In this document: piece after piece, positions 15,989 through 23,241 of the stretch
How the letters are laid out: every line of letters starts with the position of its first letter
Position numbering within the stretch: position 1 is the stretch's first letter
The notes under the pieces: generated by a model
The model's database searches: none
What the model saw: the letters and a program-made list of their open reading frames with translations, nothing else
What the model was told of the DNA's origin: nothing
Made by a program: the position numbers and the translations under genes
NCBI GenBank assembly: GCA_041911695.1
Contig: JAYROM010000035.1
Location: forward strand, 1-35,817
Reading direction: 5' to 3'
DNA from: Pseudaeromonas sp041911695
Lineage (GTDB): Bacteria; Pseudomonadota; Gammaproteobacteria; Enterobacterales; Aeromonadaceae
DNA length: 35,817 bases

Positions 15989-17007
15989 GCGGTAGTCTCC
16001 TCTGTGTGGCTCAAGGCGGCGAGGCGGGCGACACGCGCCAGCACCTTGCCACTGCGCAGGGTTTCGATGACACATTCCGCGCCTTGCGCCAGGGTGTCAA
16101 CCTTGCCGGCCATGCGCAGCAGTGGCGACAGGTTGAGGGCGATGGCGGCATTTTGTGCATCACTGCCCTGGCCGGACAGGATGCGTTCGCTGATCTGGCG
16201 GTTCTCTTCCGGCTCACCACCACGGATCGCCTCCAGCGGATATTCGGCGAGGCCAAAGTCAGCCGGGGTCAGGGTACCCGAGTAGATGGCGCCGTCACGG
16301 ATCTCGGCATAGTGGGTGACACCATGCAGTGCGACCTCATCTAGCCCGGCACCGTGCACCACCATGCCGCGTTGCAGCCCCAGCTGTTGCAGGGTAGCGG
16401 CAATCGGGCCGACCAGCTCCGGGCTGTAGACCCCCATCAGCTGGTAGGTCGGGCGCGCCGGGTTGATCAGCGGGCCGAGCACGTTGAACACAGTACGGGT
16501 CTTCAGCGCCTGACGCACCGGCATCGCGTGGCGGATGCCGCTGTGGTATTGCGGAGCAAACAGGAAGCAGACGTTCACTTCGTCCAGACAGCGGCGAGCG
16601 ACGGCCGGCGACATGTCCAGCCGGATGCCGAGCTTGTCGAGCAGATCGGACGAACCGGTCTTGGAGGAGACACTGCGATTGCCATGTTTGGCCACCTTGA
16701 TGCCGCACTCGGCACCGACCAGCGCCGACAGGGTGGAGATATTGATGGTATGCAGCCCGTCACCACCGGTACCGACGATGTCGCAGAACTCGTACTCTGG
16801 ACGCGGGAACGGCTTGGCAGCGGCCAGCAGCGCGCTGGCGGCGCCGGCAATCTCGGCCGGGGCTTCGCCCTTGATCTTGAGCGCGGTGAGCAGCGAACTC
16901 AGCACAATCGGGTCCATTTCGCCACGCAGCACGATATCGAACAGTGCCTGCGCGGTAGCGCGGTCGAGGTCCTGACCGCGATACAGGGTATCCAGTGCCT
17001 CATGCAT
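15985..17007 (-). CDS. trpD: Anthranilate phosphoribosyltransferase
   Basis: Transfers phosphoribosyl from PRPP to anthranilate. The 340-residue product has the PRPP/anthranilate motifs GTGGDGLHTINIST (about 79-92) and KHGNRSVSSKTGSSDLLDKLG. ATG 17007 has AAGGAAA upstream and starts inside the last codons of trpG (8-nt overlap). A longer frame to 17043 lacks a Shine-Dalgarno. In enterics trpG and trpD are fused into one protein; here they are separate but overlapping. Confidence 0.97.
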   Translation of the reverse strand: MHEALDTLYRGQDLDRATAQALFDIVLRGEMDPIVLSSLLTALKIKGEAPAEIAGAASALLAAAKPFPRPEYEFCDIVGTGGDGLHTINISTLSALVGAECGIKVAKHGNRSVSSKTGSSDLLDKLGIRLDMSPAVARRCLDEVNVCFLFAPQYHSGIRHAMPVRQALKTRTVFNVLGPLINPARPTYQLMGVYSPELVGPIAATLQQLGLQRGMVVHGAGLDEVALHGVTHYAEIRDGAIYSGTLTPADFGLAEYPLEAIRGGEPEENRQISERILSGQGSDAQNAAIALNLSPLLRMAGKVDTLAQGAECVIETLRSGKVLARVARLAALSHTEETTA

Positions 17008-17614
17008 GATGATTTTCCTTATGGTCGTCCGTGGCGGTGACAAAGCGCAGGCTCTGGGTCAGCAGACGGGCGCCTTCGGTGGTCATGATCGATTCCGGGT
17101 GGAACTGGAAGCCGAGCACGCGGTCGGCGCGCTGCAGCACCGCCATCGGCATGTCGCGATAGTGGGCGATCACCGCAAGCTCCGGCGGCACATAGGTGGC
17201 GACCAGCGAGTGGTAACGGGCCACCGGCAGCGGGTTACCTAGTCCGGCAAACATATCCTGGCCGGTATGCTCGATCTGCGAGGTCTTGCCGTGGATGATT
17301 TCGCCGGCTGAGCCGACGGTACCGCCGTAGTATTCGCAGATCGCCTGATGGCCAAGACAGATACCGATCATCGGCACCTTGCCGCGACACAAGCCGATGA
17401 GCTCGATCATGCAGCCGGCTTCGTGCGGCGCGCCAGGGCCCGGGGAGAGCACCAGCACCGGATTACCGGGGCAGGACTGGATGCGGGCATAGATTTCCGC
17501 GGCCGGCAGGCTATTACGGTAGATCTGCACCGGGTGGCCGAGGGTACGGAACTGATCGACCAGGTTATAGGTAAAGGAGTCGAAGTTATCGAGCAGGAAA
17601 ATGGTCTCAGCCAT
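17000..17614 (-). CDS. trpG: Anthranilate synthase component II (glutamine amidotransferase)
   Basis: Supplies ammonia from glutamine to TrpE. The class I amidotransferase triad is visible: Cys86 (GICLGHQ), His172 and Glu174 (FHPES). 204 residues. ATG 17614 has GGAGGTGA 6 nt upstream and overlaps the end of trpE by 8 nt, which favours equimolar synthesis of the two subunits. Like E. coli TrpG it could in principle be shared with aminodeoxychorismate synthase, but its place in the operon argues for a tryptophan role. Confidence 0.96.
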   Translation of the reverse strand: MAETIFLLDNFDSFTYNLVDQFRTLGHPVQIYRNSLPAAEIYARIQSCPGNPVLVLSPGPGAPHEAGCMIELIGLCRGKVPMIGICLGHQAICEYYGGTVGSAGEIIHGKTSQIEHTGQDMFAGLGNPLPVARYHSLVATYVPPELAVIAHYRDMPMAVLQRADRVLGFQFHPESIMTTEGARLLTQSLRFVTATDDHKENHHA

Positions 17615-19187
17615 GGGTCACCTCCGCCAGCGTCTTGCCATGGGCCAGGGCGATGGCATTCAGCACCGCGGCCGCCTTGTTACGGGTTTCATCGGCTTCG
17701 GCCTGCGGGCGCGAGTCGAACACCACCCCGGCACCGGCCTGCACATGGGCCTGCCCGTGCTTGACGAACGCCGAGCGGATCACGATGCAGGTATCCATGT
17801 CGCCATTGCCGCACAGATAACCGACCGCGCCGCCGTAACTGCCGCGACGGATGCCTTCCACTTCGCGGATCAGCTCCGAGGCGCGGATCTTCGGCGCCCC
17901 GGTCAGGGTGCCCATGTTCATGCACGCCTGATAGGCATACAGGGCGTCGAGGTCATGGCGCAGGGTACCGACCACGCGGGAGACCAGATGCATGACATGG
18001 CTGTAGCGGTCGACCTTGAGCAGGTCACGCACATGGCGGGTGCCTGGCTCGCTGATGCGGGCGATGTCGTTACGCGCCAGATCAACCAGCATCAGGTGCT
18101 CGGCGGTCTCCTTGCTATCCTGGCGCAGTTCGAGCTCGAGACGGCCATCCAGATCCAGATTGACGCTGCCATCGCTGTTCAGGCCACGACGGCGGGTGCC
18201 GGCAATCGGGTACATCTCGACCTGGCGGTTGGCGGCCTCGAACTTCACCGCGCTCTCCGGCGAGGCGCCGAACAGGGTGAAGTCGCGGTCGTTCATATAG
18301 AACATGTACGGGCTAGGATTGGTTTTTTTCAGCTGGCGATAGGCCAGCAGCGGCTGTGGGCAGGGCAGGGTGAAGCAGCGTGACGGCACCACCTGGAAGA
18401 TATCGCCCTTGCGGATGTGTCCTTTCAGCCGTTCGACATCGGCACAGTAGGCCTTGTCATCACGGTTGGTGCGCAGCAGCCCGTCCAGTGGCAGGGCGGC
18501 CGGCAGTGCCGGGGCGACAAAGTGGTCGCACACCTGCTTGAGTTCGCTGACGCGGGCCTGCAGACGCGCCTGTTCGGCTTCCGCCTGCGGGCCGGCAAAC
18601 ACCACGGCGCGCACATCGGTCAGTTGCTGGCGGTGGTCGATATGCAGCAGGGTTTCCGCTACATAGAAGCAGAAATCCGGACAGTCGTTATCGCCATCCA
18701 CCACCGCGGGTAGCTGTTCGAAGCCGGCAATCAGGTCATAGGCAAAGATCCCGCCGAGAAACAATGCTTCCGGATGCGCCGGGCTGTGCAGGCGGACCAG
18801 CAGGGTGCGCAGGGTATCGAGCACCGACAGCGCCTTCAGGCGGCTGTCCTCATCCTGGCCGGCATCGATCTGCGGGAACTGCAGGTGCAGTCGCTGGCCG
18901 TTGCGCTCACGGCTGACGCTGACCGGCAGGGCCGATTGCAGGGTGTCCAGCACTGTGGTGCCGTTGGTATTCAGCGCTTCGGCGGTGACGGTGTTGCCGA
19001 GACAGGTCAGGCGGACGCAGGCATCGACCAGCAGCAGGCTCTGGGTGCCAGCCTTGGTGTCGATTTCGGCCGACTCCAGCAACAGGCTGTTGTCGCCAGT
19101 CCGCGTCAGTTGGGTAAACAGGGCCAGCGGATCGGCCACATGGGCCGCTTCAACTTGTAACAGGATCAGGGGGGACAGCTCAGACAT
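17607..19187 (-). CDS. trpE: Anthranilate synthase component I
   Basis: Converts chorismate and ammonia to anthranilate, the committed step. At 526 residues it resembles E. coli TrpE (520). It has the LLLES feedback site for tryptophan near residues 35-39, then FQVVPSR, NPSPYMFYM, PIAGTRRRG, LMLVDLARND and GGAVGY of the chorismate-binding domain. ATG 19187 has AGGGAGG at good spacing. Expression is governed by the upstream trpL attenuator. A short ORF (19233-19180) overlaps its first codons. Confidence 0.97.
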   Translation of the reverse strand: MSELSPLILLQVEAAHVADPLALFTQLTRTGDNSLLLESAEIDTKAGTQSLLLVDACVRLTCLGNTVTAEALNTNGTTVLDTLQSALPVSVSRERNGQRLHLQFPQIDAGQDEDSRLKALSVLDTLRTLLVRLHSPAHPEALFLGGIFAYDLIAGFEQLPAVVDGDNDCPDFCFYVAETLLHIDHRQQLTDVRAVVFAGPQAEAEQARLQARVSELKQVCDHFVAPALPAALPLDGLLRTNRDDKAYCADVERLKGHIRKGDIFQVVPSRCFTLPCPQPLLAYRQLKKTNPSPYMFYMNDRDFTLFGASPESAVKFEAANRQVEMYPIAGTRRRGLNSDGSVNLDLDGRLELELRQDSKETAEHLMLVDLARNDIARISEPGTRHVRDLLKVDRYSHVMHLVSRVVGTLRHDLDALYAYQACMNMGTLTGAPKIRASELIREVEGIRRGSYGGAVGYLCGNGDMDTCIVIRSAFVKHGQAHVQAGAGVVFDSRPQAEADETRNKAAAVLNAIALAHGKTLAEVTHG

Positions 19188-19233
19188 GGCGGCCTCCCTG
19201 GGCGATGGTGTTCTGGTTCAGACGTGCATTCAT
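19180..19233 (-). CDS. Possible 17-codon ORF overlapping the trpE start
   Basis: MNARLNQNTIAQGGRHV starts at ATG 19233, with AAGGA 7 nt upstream, a better site than many real genes have. Its TGA (19182-19180) lies inside the first codons of trpE, so translation could be coupled to trpE. No function recognised; it may be a leader ORF or chance. Confidence 0.35.
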   Translation of the reverse strand: MNARLNQNTIAQGGRHV

Positions 19234-19252
19234 GGCAAAATCCTTGTGGTCA

Positions 19253-19327
19253 TCATGCTAGGAGTAAGGGGTACGGCACTTGCTGCATGCACCATCGCCA
19301 GGTCTGTTTGTGGTGTTTGGGTTTCAT
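19253..19327 (-). CDS. Possible 24-codon ORF between the trp attenuator and trpE
   Basis: Starts at ATG 19327 with AGGGA close upstream and ends at TGA 19253. It contains Trp-Arg-Trp at codons 10-12. It lies 23 nt beyond the attenuator T-run, so it would be transcribed only when the attenuator is read through. Coding status unproven. Confidence 0.3.
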   Translation of the reverse strand: MKPKHHKQTWRWCMQQVPYPLLLA

Positions 19328-19349
19328 CTCGTCCCTGTTTCCCGGATAA

Positions 19350-19433
19350 TAAAAAGGCCCGCTATTCCTGGCGGGCCTTTCTGGGTGTTCTGTCTGTACA
19401 CATTTTATGACATAGCAAAAGCCCCACGCCCGC
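19350..19433 (-). promoter_or_regulatory. trp attenuator (terminator and antiterminator segments)
   Basis: Segments 3:4 form a 10-bp stem (19371-19380 with 19353-19362, loop 8 nt), followed on the minus strand by five T: an intrinsic terminator. Segment 2 has GCGGGC (19433-19428), complementary to GCCCGC in segment 3, giving the antiterminator. Segment 1, overlapping the end of trpL (CACTCCC), can pair with GGGCGTG of segment 2 with one mismatch. This is the classical ribosome-mediated arrangement: stalling at Trp codons frees segment 2 to pair with 3 and lets transcription reach trpE. Confidence 0.85.
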
Positions 19434-19435
19434 TG

Positions 19436-19486
19436 TTAGGGAGTGCGCCACCACCAACGAATGTTCTGGGTGCGGATCAGGCTCAT
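19436..19486 (-). CDS. trpL: trp operon leader peptide TrpL
   Basis: A 16-residue peptide, MSLIRTQNIRWWWRTP, with three consecutive Trp codons at 11-13. ATG 19486 has AAGGA at usable spacing. It ends 3 nt before segment 2 of the attenuator, the right geometry for sensing charged tRNA-Trp by ribosome stalling. The gene is too short for normal gene finders. Confidence 0.9.
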   Translation of the reverse strand: MSLIRTQNIRWWWRTP

Positions 19487-19547
19487 GGGAAAAAGTCCTT
19501 TGTTTACGTCTTGTGTGTTCAGGTTTTTGTGTAATCGGTGTTTGCGG

Positions 19548-19598
19548 TGTCAATCGCAACGTGGCTACAGTAAAGCGATAAATCCGGAAGGTTGTCAA
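19548..19598 (-). promoter_or_regulatory. trp operon promoter
   Basis: On the minus strand TTGACA (19598-19593), an 18-nt spacer and TTTACT (19574-19569) form the best match. A second TTGACA (19553-19548) lacks a good -10. No TrpR operator (ACTAGTTAACTAGT-like palindrome) is visible around either. Confidence 0.55.
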
Positions 19599-19620
19599 GC
19601 CTCTTTTAGCTGGAACTCTG

Positions 19621-20490
19621 ATGCGCGTCGACTTGCATAGCCATTCAACAGCCTCTGATGGGCGATTATCCCCGGCCGACCTGGTTCGCCGGGCCGTGAG
19701 CAAGCAGGTAGACATGCTGGCTTTGACCGACCATGACACGGTAGCTGGCCTGCCAGCTGCGCATGCCACCATCGCAGAGGAAAATCTCGCCCTGAAGCTG
19801 GTCAATGGGATAGAACTGTCAACCAGCTGGGATTCTATAGAGATACATATTGTAGGGTTGCATATTGATGCAACTTCTTCCGAATTGACAGCGGCGATTG
19901 GCCGTCAGGCTGAGGCAAGAAACATCCGCGCCGTCGAATTAGGGCGCCGGTTGGAGAAGCAACGGATAGCCGGTGCCTATGAAGGGGCGTTGGCACTCGC
20001 CGGTGATGCCACCTTGACCCGGGCGCACTTTGCCCGCTTTCTGGTCGAGGCTGGCCACTGTCATTCGCAGCAAAAGGCGTTCGATCAATATCTGGGCCGC
20101 GGGGCCAAAGCCTATGTACCGCACCAGTGGATGAGCATGGCCGAGGCTATCGCTGTCATCCATCAGGCCGGCGGTTGGGCTGTACTGGCCCATCCCGGAC
20201 GGTATACACTTTCTACCAAGTGGCTGAAACGTCTGATCGCGCAGTTTGCCGAGGCAGGCGGGGATGCCATGGAAGTGAGCTTGCCACAGCAGAGCCCGAA
20301 CGAACGGGCGAATCTGGGGCAGTGGTGCCGCGAACACGGTTTGTTGGCCTCTGTCGGCTCCGACTTCCACTCCCCAACAACGTGGCTGGAGTTGGGTAAG
20401 AATTTGTGGCTGCCAAAAGATGTCACCCCTGTGTGGCATCAATTTCCGGATGCCGAGGCATCCGCACCATTCCGGGAGGAATTGTTATGA
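19621..20490 (+). CDS. trpH: TrpH (RNase AM), PHP-domain 5'-3' exonuclease / 5'-nucleotidase
   Basis: A PHP-family metal-dependent phosphoesterase. The E. coli homologue degrades short RNA from the 5' end and acts in rRNA 5' maturation; it is not a tryptophan enzyme despite its name. 289 residues. Metal ligands are visible as His6 and His8 (VDLHSHST), Asp37-His38-Asp39 (LTDHDT), HPGRYTL in the middle and GSDFHSP near the C-terminus. It starts at ATG 19621, divergent from the trp promoter, and overlaps yciO by ATGA. Confidence 0.92.
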   Translation: MRVDLHSHSTASDGRLSPADLVRRAVSKQVDMLALTDHDTVAGLPAAHATIAEENLALKLVNGIELSTSWDSIEIHIVGLHIDATSSELTAAIGRQAEARNIRAVELGRRLEKQRIAGAYEGALALAGDATLTRAHFARFLVEAGHCHSQQKAFDQYLGRGAKAYVPHQWMSMAEAIAVIHQAGGWAVLAHPGRYTLSTKWLKRLIAQFAEAGGDAMEVSLPQQSPNERANLGQWCREHGLLASVGSDFHSPTTWLELGKNLWLPKDVTPVWHQFPDAEASAPFREELL

Positions 20491-21107
20491 GCCAGTTTTT
20501 TGTGGTCCATCCTGAAACACCCCAGGTGCGCCTGGTCAATCAAGCCGTTGCGCTGGTGCGCGATGGTGGGGTGATCATCTATCCGACCGACTCGGGCTAT
20601 GCCCTCGGTTGTCTGCTGGAAAACAAGTCGGCGATGGAGCGCATCTGCCGCATCCGCCAACTCGACAGCAACCATAACTTTACGCTGGTCTGCCGCGATC
20701 TCTCTGAGTTGTCGCTGTATGCGCGGGTGGAGAATCAGGCGTTCCGCCTGATCAAACACAACACCCCGGGCCCCTACACCTTTATCTTCAAGGCGACCAA
20801 GGAAGTCCCGCGTCGTCTGATGAACGAGAAGCGCAAGACTATCGGTATCCGCGTGCCGGATAACCGGATCGCGCTGGCCTTGCTGGACGCCCTCGGCGAG
20901 CCGCTGATGTCGACTTCGCTGATCCTGCCCGGCACCGGGATGGCCGAAGCTGACCCGTATGAGATCCGCGACCGGCTGGAACATCACGTAGATTTGATCA
21001 TTGATGGCGGTTATCTCTCCGAGCAACCGACCACGGTGATCGACTTTTCAGAAGACAACCCTGTCGTCGTGCGTGAAGGCGCCGGCGATCCGGCCCCGTT
21101 CCGATAA
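20487..21107 (+). CDS. yciO: YciO, Sua5/YrdC-family protein
   Basis: A 206-residue single YrdC-like domain with GVIIYPTDSGYALGC (about 25-39), RQLDSNHNFTLVCRDLSEL and PGPYTFIFKAT. The fold binds double-stranded RNA and ATP. TsaC/Sua5 relatives make threonylcarbamoyl-AMP for tRNA t6A; YciO is a paralogue that does not normally replace TsaC and whose own role is unclear. ATG 20487 overlaps the trpH stop (ATGA) and has GGGAGGA upstream. Longer in-frame starts run into trpH and are not used. Confidence 0.92.
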   Translation: MSQFFVVHPETPQVRLVNQAVALVRDGGVIIYPTDSGYALGCLLENKSAMERICRIRQLDSNHNFTLVCRDLSELSLYARVENQAFRLIKHNTPGPYTFIFKATKEVPRRLMNEKRKTIGIRVPDNRIALALLDALGEPLMSTSLILPGTGMAEADPYEIRDRLEHHVDLIIDGGYLSEQPTTVIDFSEDNPVVVREGAGDPAPFR

Positions 21108-21183
21108 ACGGCCATGGGGGCCCGGTAGGGGCCCGCAACAATGACTGGTCCGGCGTTTGCCGGGCAGCAACGAGACTGGATAA

Positions 21184-22242
21184 ATGAGCGAAAAATTGCA
21201 AAAAGTGCTGGCGCGTGCCGGCATCGGCTCCCGTCGTGAGATGGAAGCCTTGATCACCGAAGGTCGTGTCAGTGTCGATGGCAAGGTGGCCACCCTGGGC
21301 GATCGTGTCGAGCCGTCAGCGGCGATCCGTATCGACGGTCACCCAATCAGTGCCAAGCCGGCTGCGGAAGTGGTCTGCCGCGTACTGGCCTACCACAAGC
21401 CGGAAGGCGAAATGTGTACCCGCAAGGATCCGGAAGGCCGTCCAACCGTCTTTGATCGTCTGCCACATATTCAGGATGGCCGCTGGATTGCCGTGGGCCG
21501 TCTGGACGTGAACACCTCAGGGCTGCTGCTGTTTACCACCGATGGTGAACTGGCCAACCGCCTGATGCATCCGCGCAATGAAGTCGAGCGCGAATATGCG
21601 GTGCGCGTGTTTGGGGAAGTGGACGATGCCATGCTGCGTCGTCTGAAGACCGGCGTGCAGCTGGAAGATGGTCCGGCTCACTTTGATGAAATCACCAAAG
21701 CACCGGGCACCAGCATGAACCACTGGTTCAATGTCGTGCTGCGCGAAGGGCGTAACCGTGAAGTGCGCCGCCTGTGGGAAACCCAGGAAGTGCAGGTCAG
21801 CCGCCTGATCCGTGTGCGTTATGGGGATATCCAGCTGGAAAAGCATATCCCGCGTGGTGGCTGGAGTGAGCTGGAGCTGGACAAGGTCAACTATCTGCGT
21901 GCGCTGGTCGGGCTGCCGGAAGAGACCCGTACCAAGGTGCAACTGGATGATCAGCGTAGCCAGTTCCGTATCAATGCGCGCATTCGTCGCGCAGTACGCA
22001 AGCACCGTGAACGGCAGCACACCGATGGCCGTCCGGCGGCTGAGCGAGGGCAAGAGGGGTATCGCCAACCGGCAGCACAACCGGCATCCACTGCGCGTCC
22101 GGGGCAGGGCAAGTCAACCGGCGTGAACAAGGATCAAGCCGGCAAGGCGCGCAAACCGTCGCGTCCGATGCAGCAACGCACCCGTGCGGGCAGCACCGAG
22201 GCGCAGGCGCGTCCCGGCAAGCCGCGTGGTCGTCACAGTTAA
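21184..22242 (+). CDS. rluB: 23S rRNA pseudouridine(2605) synthase RluB
   Basis: Converts U2605 of 23S rRNA to pseudouridine. An N-terminal S4 RNA-binding domain (about 1-60, LQKVLARAGIGSRREME) is followed by an RsuA-family catalytic domain with Asp108 in GRLDVNTSGLLLFT. At 352 residues it is longer than E. coli RluB (291). The extra length is a C-terminal tail from about residue 245, rich in Arg, Gln, Pro and Lys, probably disordered and RNA-binding. RluE and RluF share the fold, but the trpH-yciO-rluB linkage and long tail favour RluB. ATG 21184 has a weak Shine-Dalgarno. Confidence 0.93.
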   Translation: MSEKLQKVLARAGIGSRREMEALITEGRVSVDGKVATLGDRVEPSAAIRIDGHPISAKPAAEVVCRVLAYHKPEGEMCTRKDPEGRPTVFDRLPHIQDGRWIAVGRLDVNTSGLLLFTTDGELANRLMHPRNEVEREYAVRVFGEVDDAMLRRLKTGVQLEDGPAHFDEITKAPGTSMNHWFNVVLREGRNREVRRLWETQEVQVSRLIRVRYGDIQLEKHIPRGGWSELELDKVNYLRALVGLPEETRTKVQLDDQRSQFRINARIRRAVRKHRERQHTDGRPAAERGQEGYRQPAAQPASTARPGQGKSTGVNKDQAGKARKPSRPMQQRTRAGSTEAQARPGKPRGRHS

Positions 22243-22280
22243 GTCGCAGAGTAACCGTTAAGTCATAGCAGGAACCCGGC

Positions 22281-22976
22281 ATGAGCAAGGCAGTAGTGGT
22301 TTTCAGTGGCGGACAGGACAGTACCACCTGTCTGGTCGAGGCGTTGCAGCAATACGACGAGGTGCATGCCATCACCTTCTTCTATGGCCAGCGCCATAGT
22401 CAGGAGGTCGAGGTCGCTCGCGATCTGGCCCACGAGCTGGGTGTGGTGGCGCACAAGGTGCTGGATGTGTCGCTGCTGAATGAATTGGCGATTTCATCGC
22501 TGACCCGGGATGCGATCCCGGTGAGTGGCGAGCTGCAACAAAATGGATTGCCGAATACCTTCGTGCCGGGACGCAATATCCTGTTCCTGACCTTGGCGTC
22601 GATCTATGCCTATCAGGTCGGAGCAGAGAGTGTGATCACCGGGGTATGCGAGACCGACTTCTCTGGCTATCCGGACTGCCGCGACGAGTTTGTGCGCGCG
22701 CTCAATCAGGCGGTGACGCTGGGCATGGCGCGCGATATCCGTTTTGTCACCCCGTTGATGTGGCTGGATAAGGCGCAGACCTGGGCATTGGCCGACCAGT
22801 ACGGCCAGCTGGATCTGGTGCGCCAGCGGACCCTGACCTGCTACAACGGTGTCATGGGCGACGGGTGCGGCACCTGCCCGTCCTGCCAATTGCGCGCCCG
22901 TGGATTGCAAGCCTATCTGGCGGCACCGGAGACAGTACGCCAGTCATTGCTGGCGCGACGGCAGGCGCGCGGTTAA
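22281..22976 (+). CDS. queC: 7-cyano-7-deazaguanine (preQ0) synthase QueC
   Basis: Converts 7-carboxy-7-deazaguanine to preQ0 with ATP and ammonia in queuosine biosynthesis. 231 residues. The ATP pyrophosphatase P-loop is VVFSGGQDSTT (about 6-16), and the zinc site is Cys187, Cys196, Cys199 and Cys202 (CGTCPSC). ATG 22281 is preceded by AGGAACCCGGC. It ends before a strong terminator. No other queuosine gene is nearby and no preQ1 riboswitch is seen. Confidence 0.96.
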   Translation: MSKAVVVFSGGQDSTTCLVEALQQYDEVHAITFFYGQRHSQEVEVARDLAHELGVVAHKVLDVSLLNELAISSLTRDAIPVSGELQQNGLPNTFVPGRNILFLTLASIYAYQVGAESVITGVCETDFSGYPDCRDEFVRALNQAVTLGMARDIRFVTPLMWLDKAQTWALADQYGQLDLVRQRTLTCYNGVMGDGCGTCPSCQLRARGLQAYLAAPETVRQSLLARRQARG

Positions 22977-23020
22977 TCCAGCTATCCATTCGGGTTTGAC
23001 ATCAGATCGTCACTTGACCA

Positions 23021-23057
23021 AAAACACCGCTACACCTACTCTGTAGCGGTGTTTTTT
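23021..23057 (+). terminator. queC terminator
   Basis: A stem of about 14 bp (23021-23034 with 23042-23055) with a 7-nt loop and a T-run. The A-rich 5' arm makes it potentially active in both directions. Confidence 0.9.
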
Positions 23058-23072
23058 ATTACTGAGGCCCCT

Positions 23073-23183
23073 ATGAACAGCGACAGTAGTCCCTTGTGCT
23101 ACTTGCCCCTTTCCAGCTTTTCTCTGTTATCTCTCCTTTCCTGCAGAACCCTGCGCCGTGATCCATTTCCGCTTTTGCTCTGA
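23073..23183 (+). CDS. Possible 36-codon upstream ORF before the TerC-like gene
   Basis: ATG 23073 has TGAGG 7 nt upstream. The frame runs 36 codons with a Ser/Leu-rich middle (LPLSSFSLLSLLSC) and stops at TGA 23181, 58 nt before the next gene. It lies in a 184-nt leader between the queC terminator and the TerC-like gene. It may be a regulatory uORF; coding status is unproven. Confidence 0.35.
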   Translation: MNSDSSPLCYLPLSSFSLLSLLSCRTLRRDPFPLLL

Positions 23184-23241
23184 GTGCCGCCGTCACCGCC
23201 GCTAATTTTCTTTTCAGATCAAAAGAGTAACTGGAGTCATT

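Noticed and set aside
15302..17040. Long plus-strand frames opposite trpCF and trpD
   Set aside because: Same reason: complete overlap with confirmed enzymes and no independent start signals.
19487..19620. TrpR operator in the trp promoter
   Set aside because: No ACTAGT-type palindrome near either TTGACA element.
21118..21134. GGGCCC repeat pair between yciO and rluB as a terminator
   Set aside because: Six-bp stem with no T-run and rluB starting soon after; it may fold but gives no support for termination.
23058..23241. yybP-ykoY-type manganese riboswitch before the TerC-like gene
   Set aside because: TerC genes often have one, but I could not find the conserved GGGGAGUAG-type core or a matching terminator stem.
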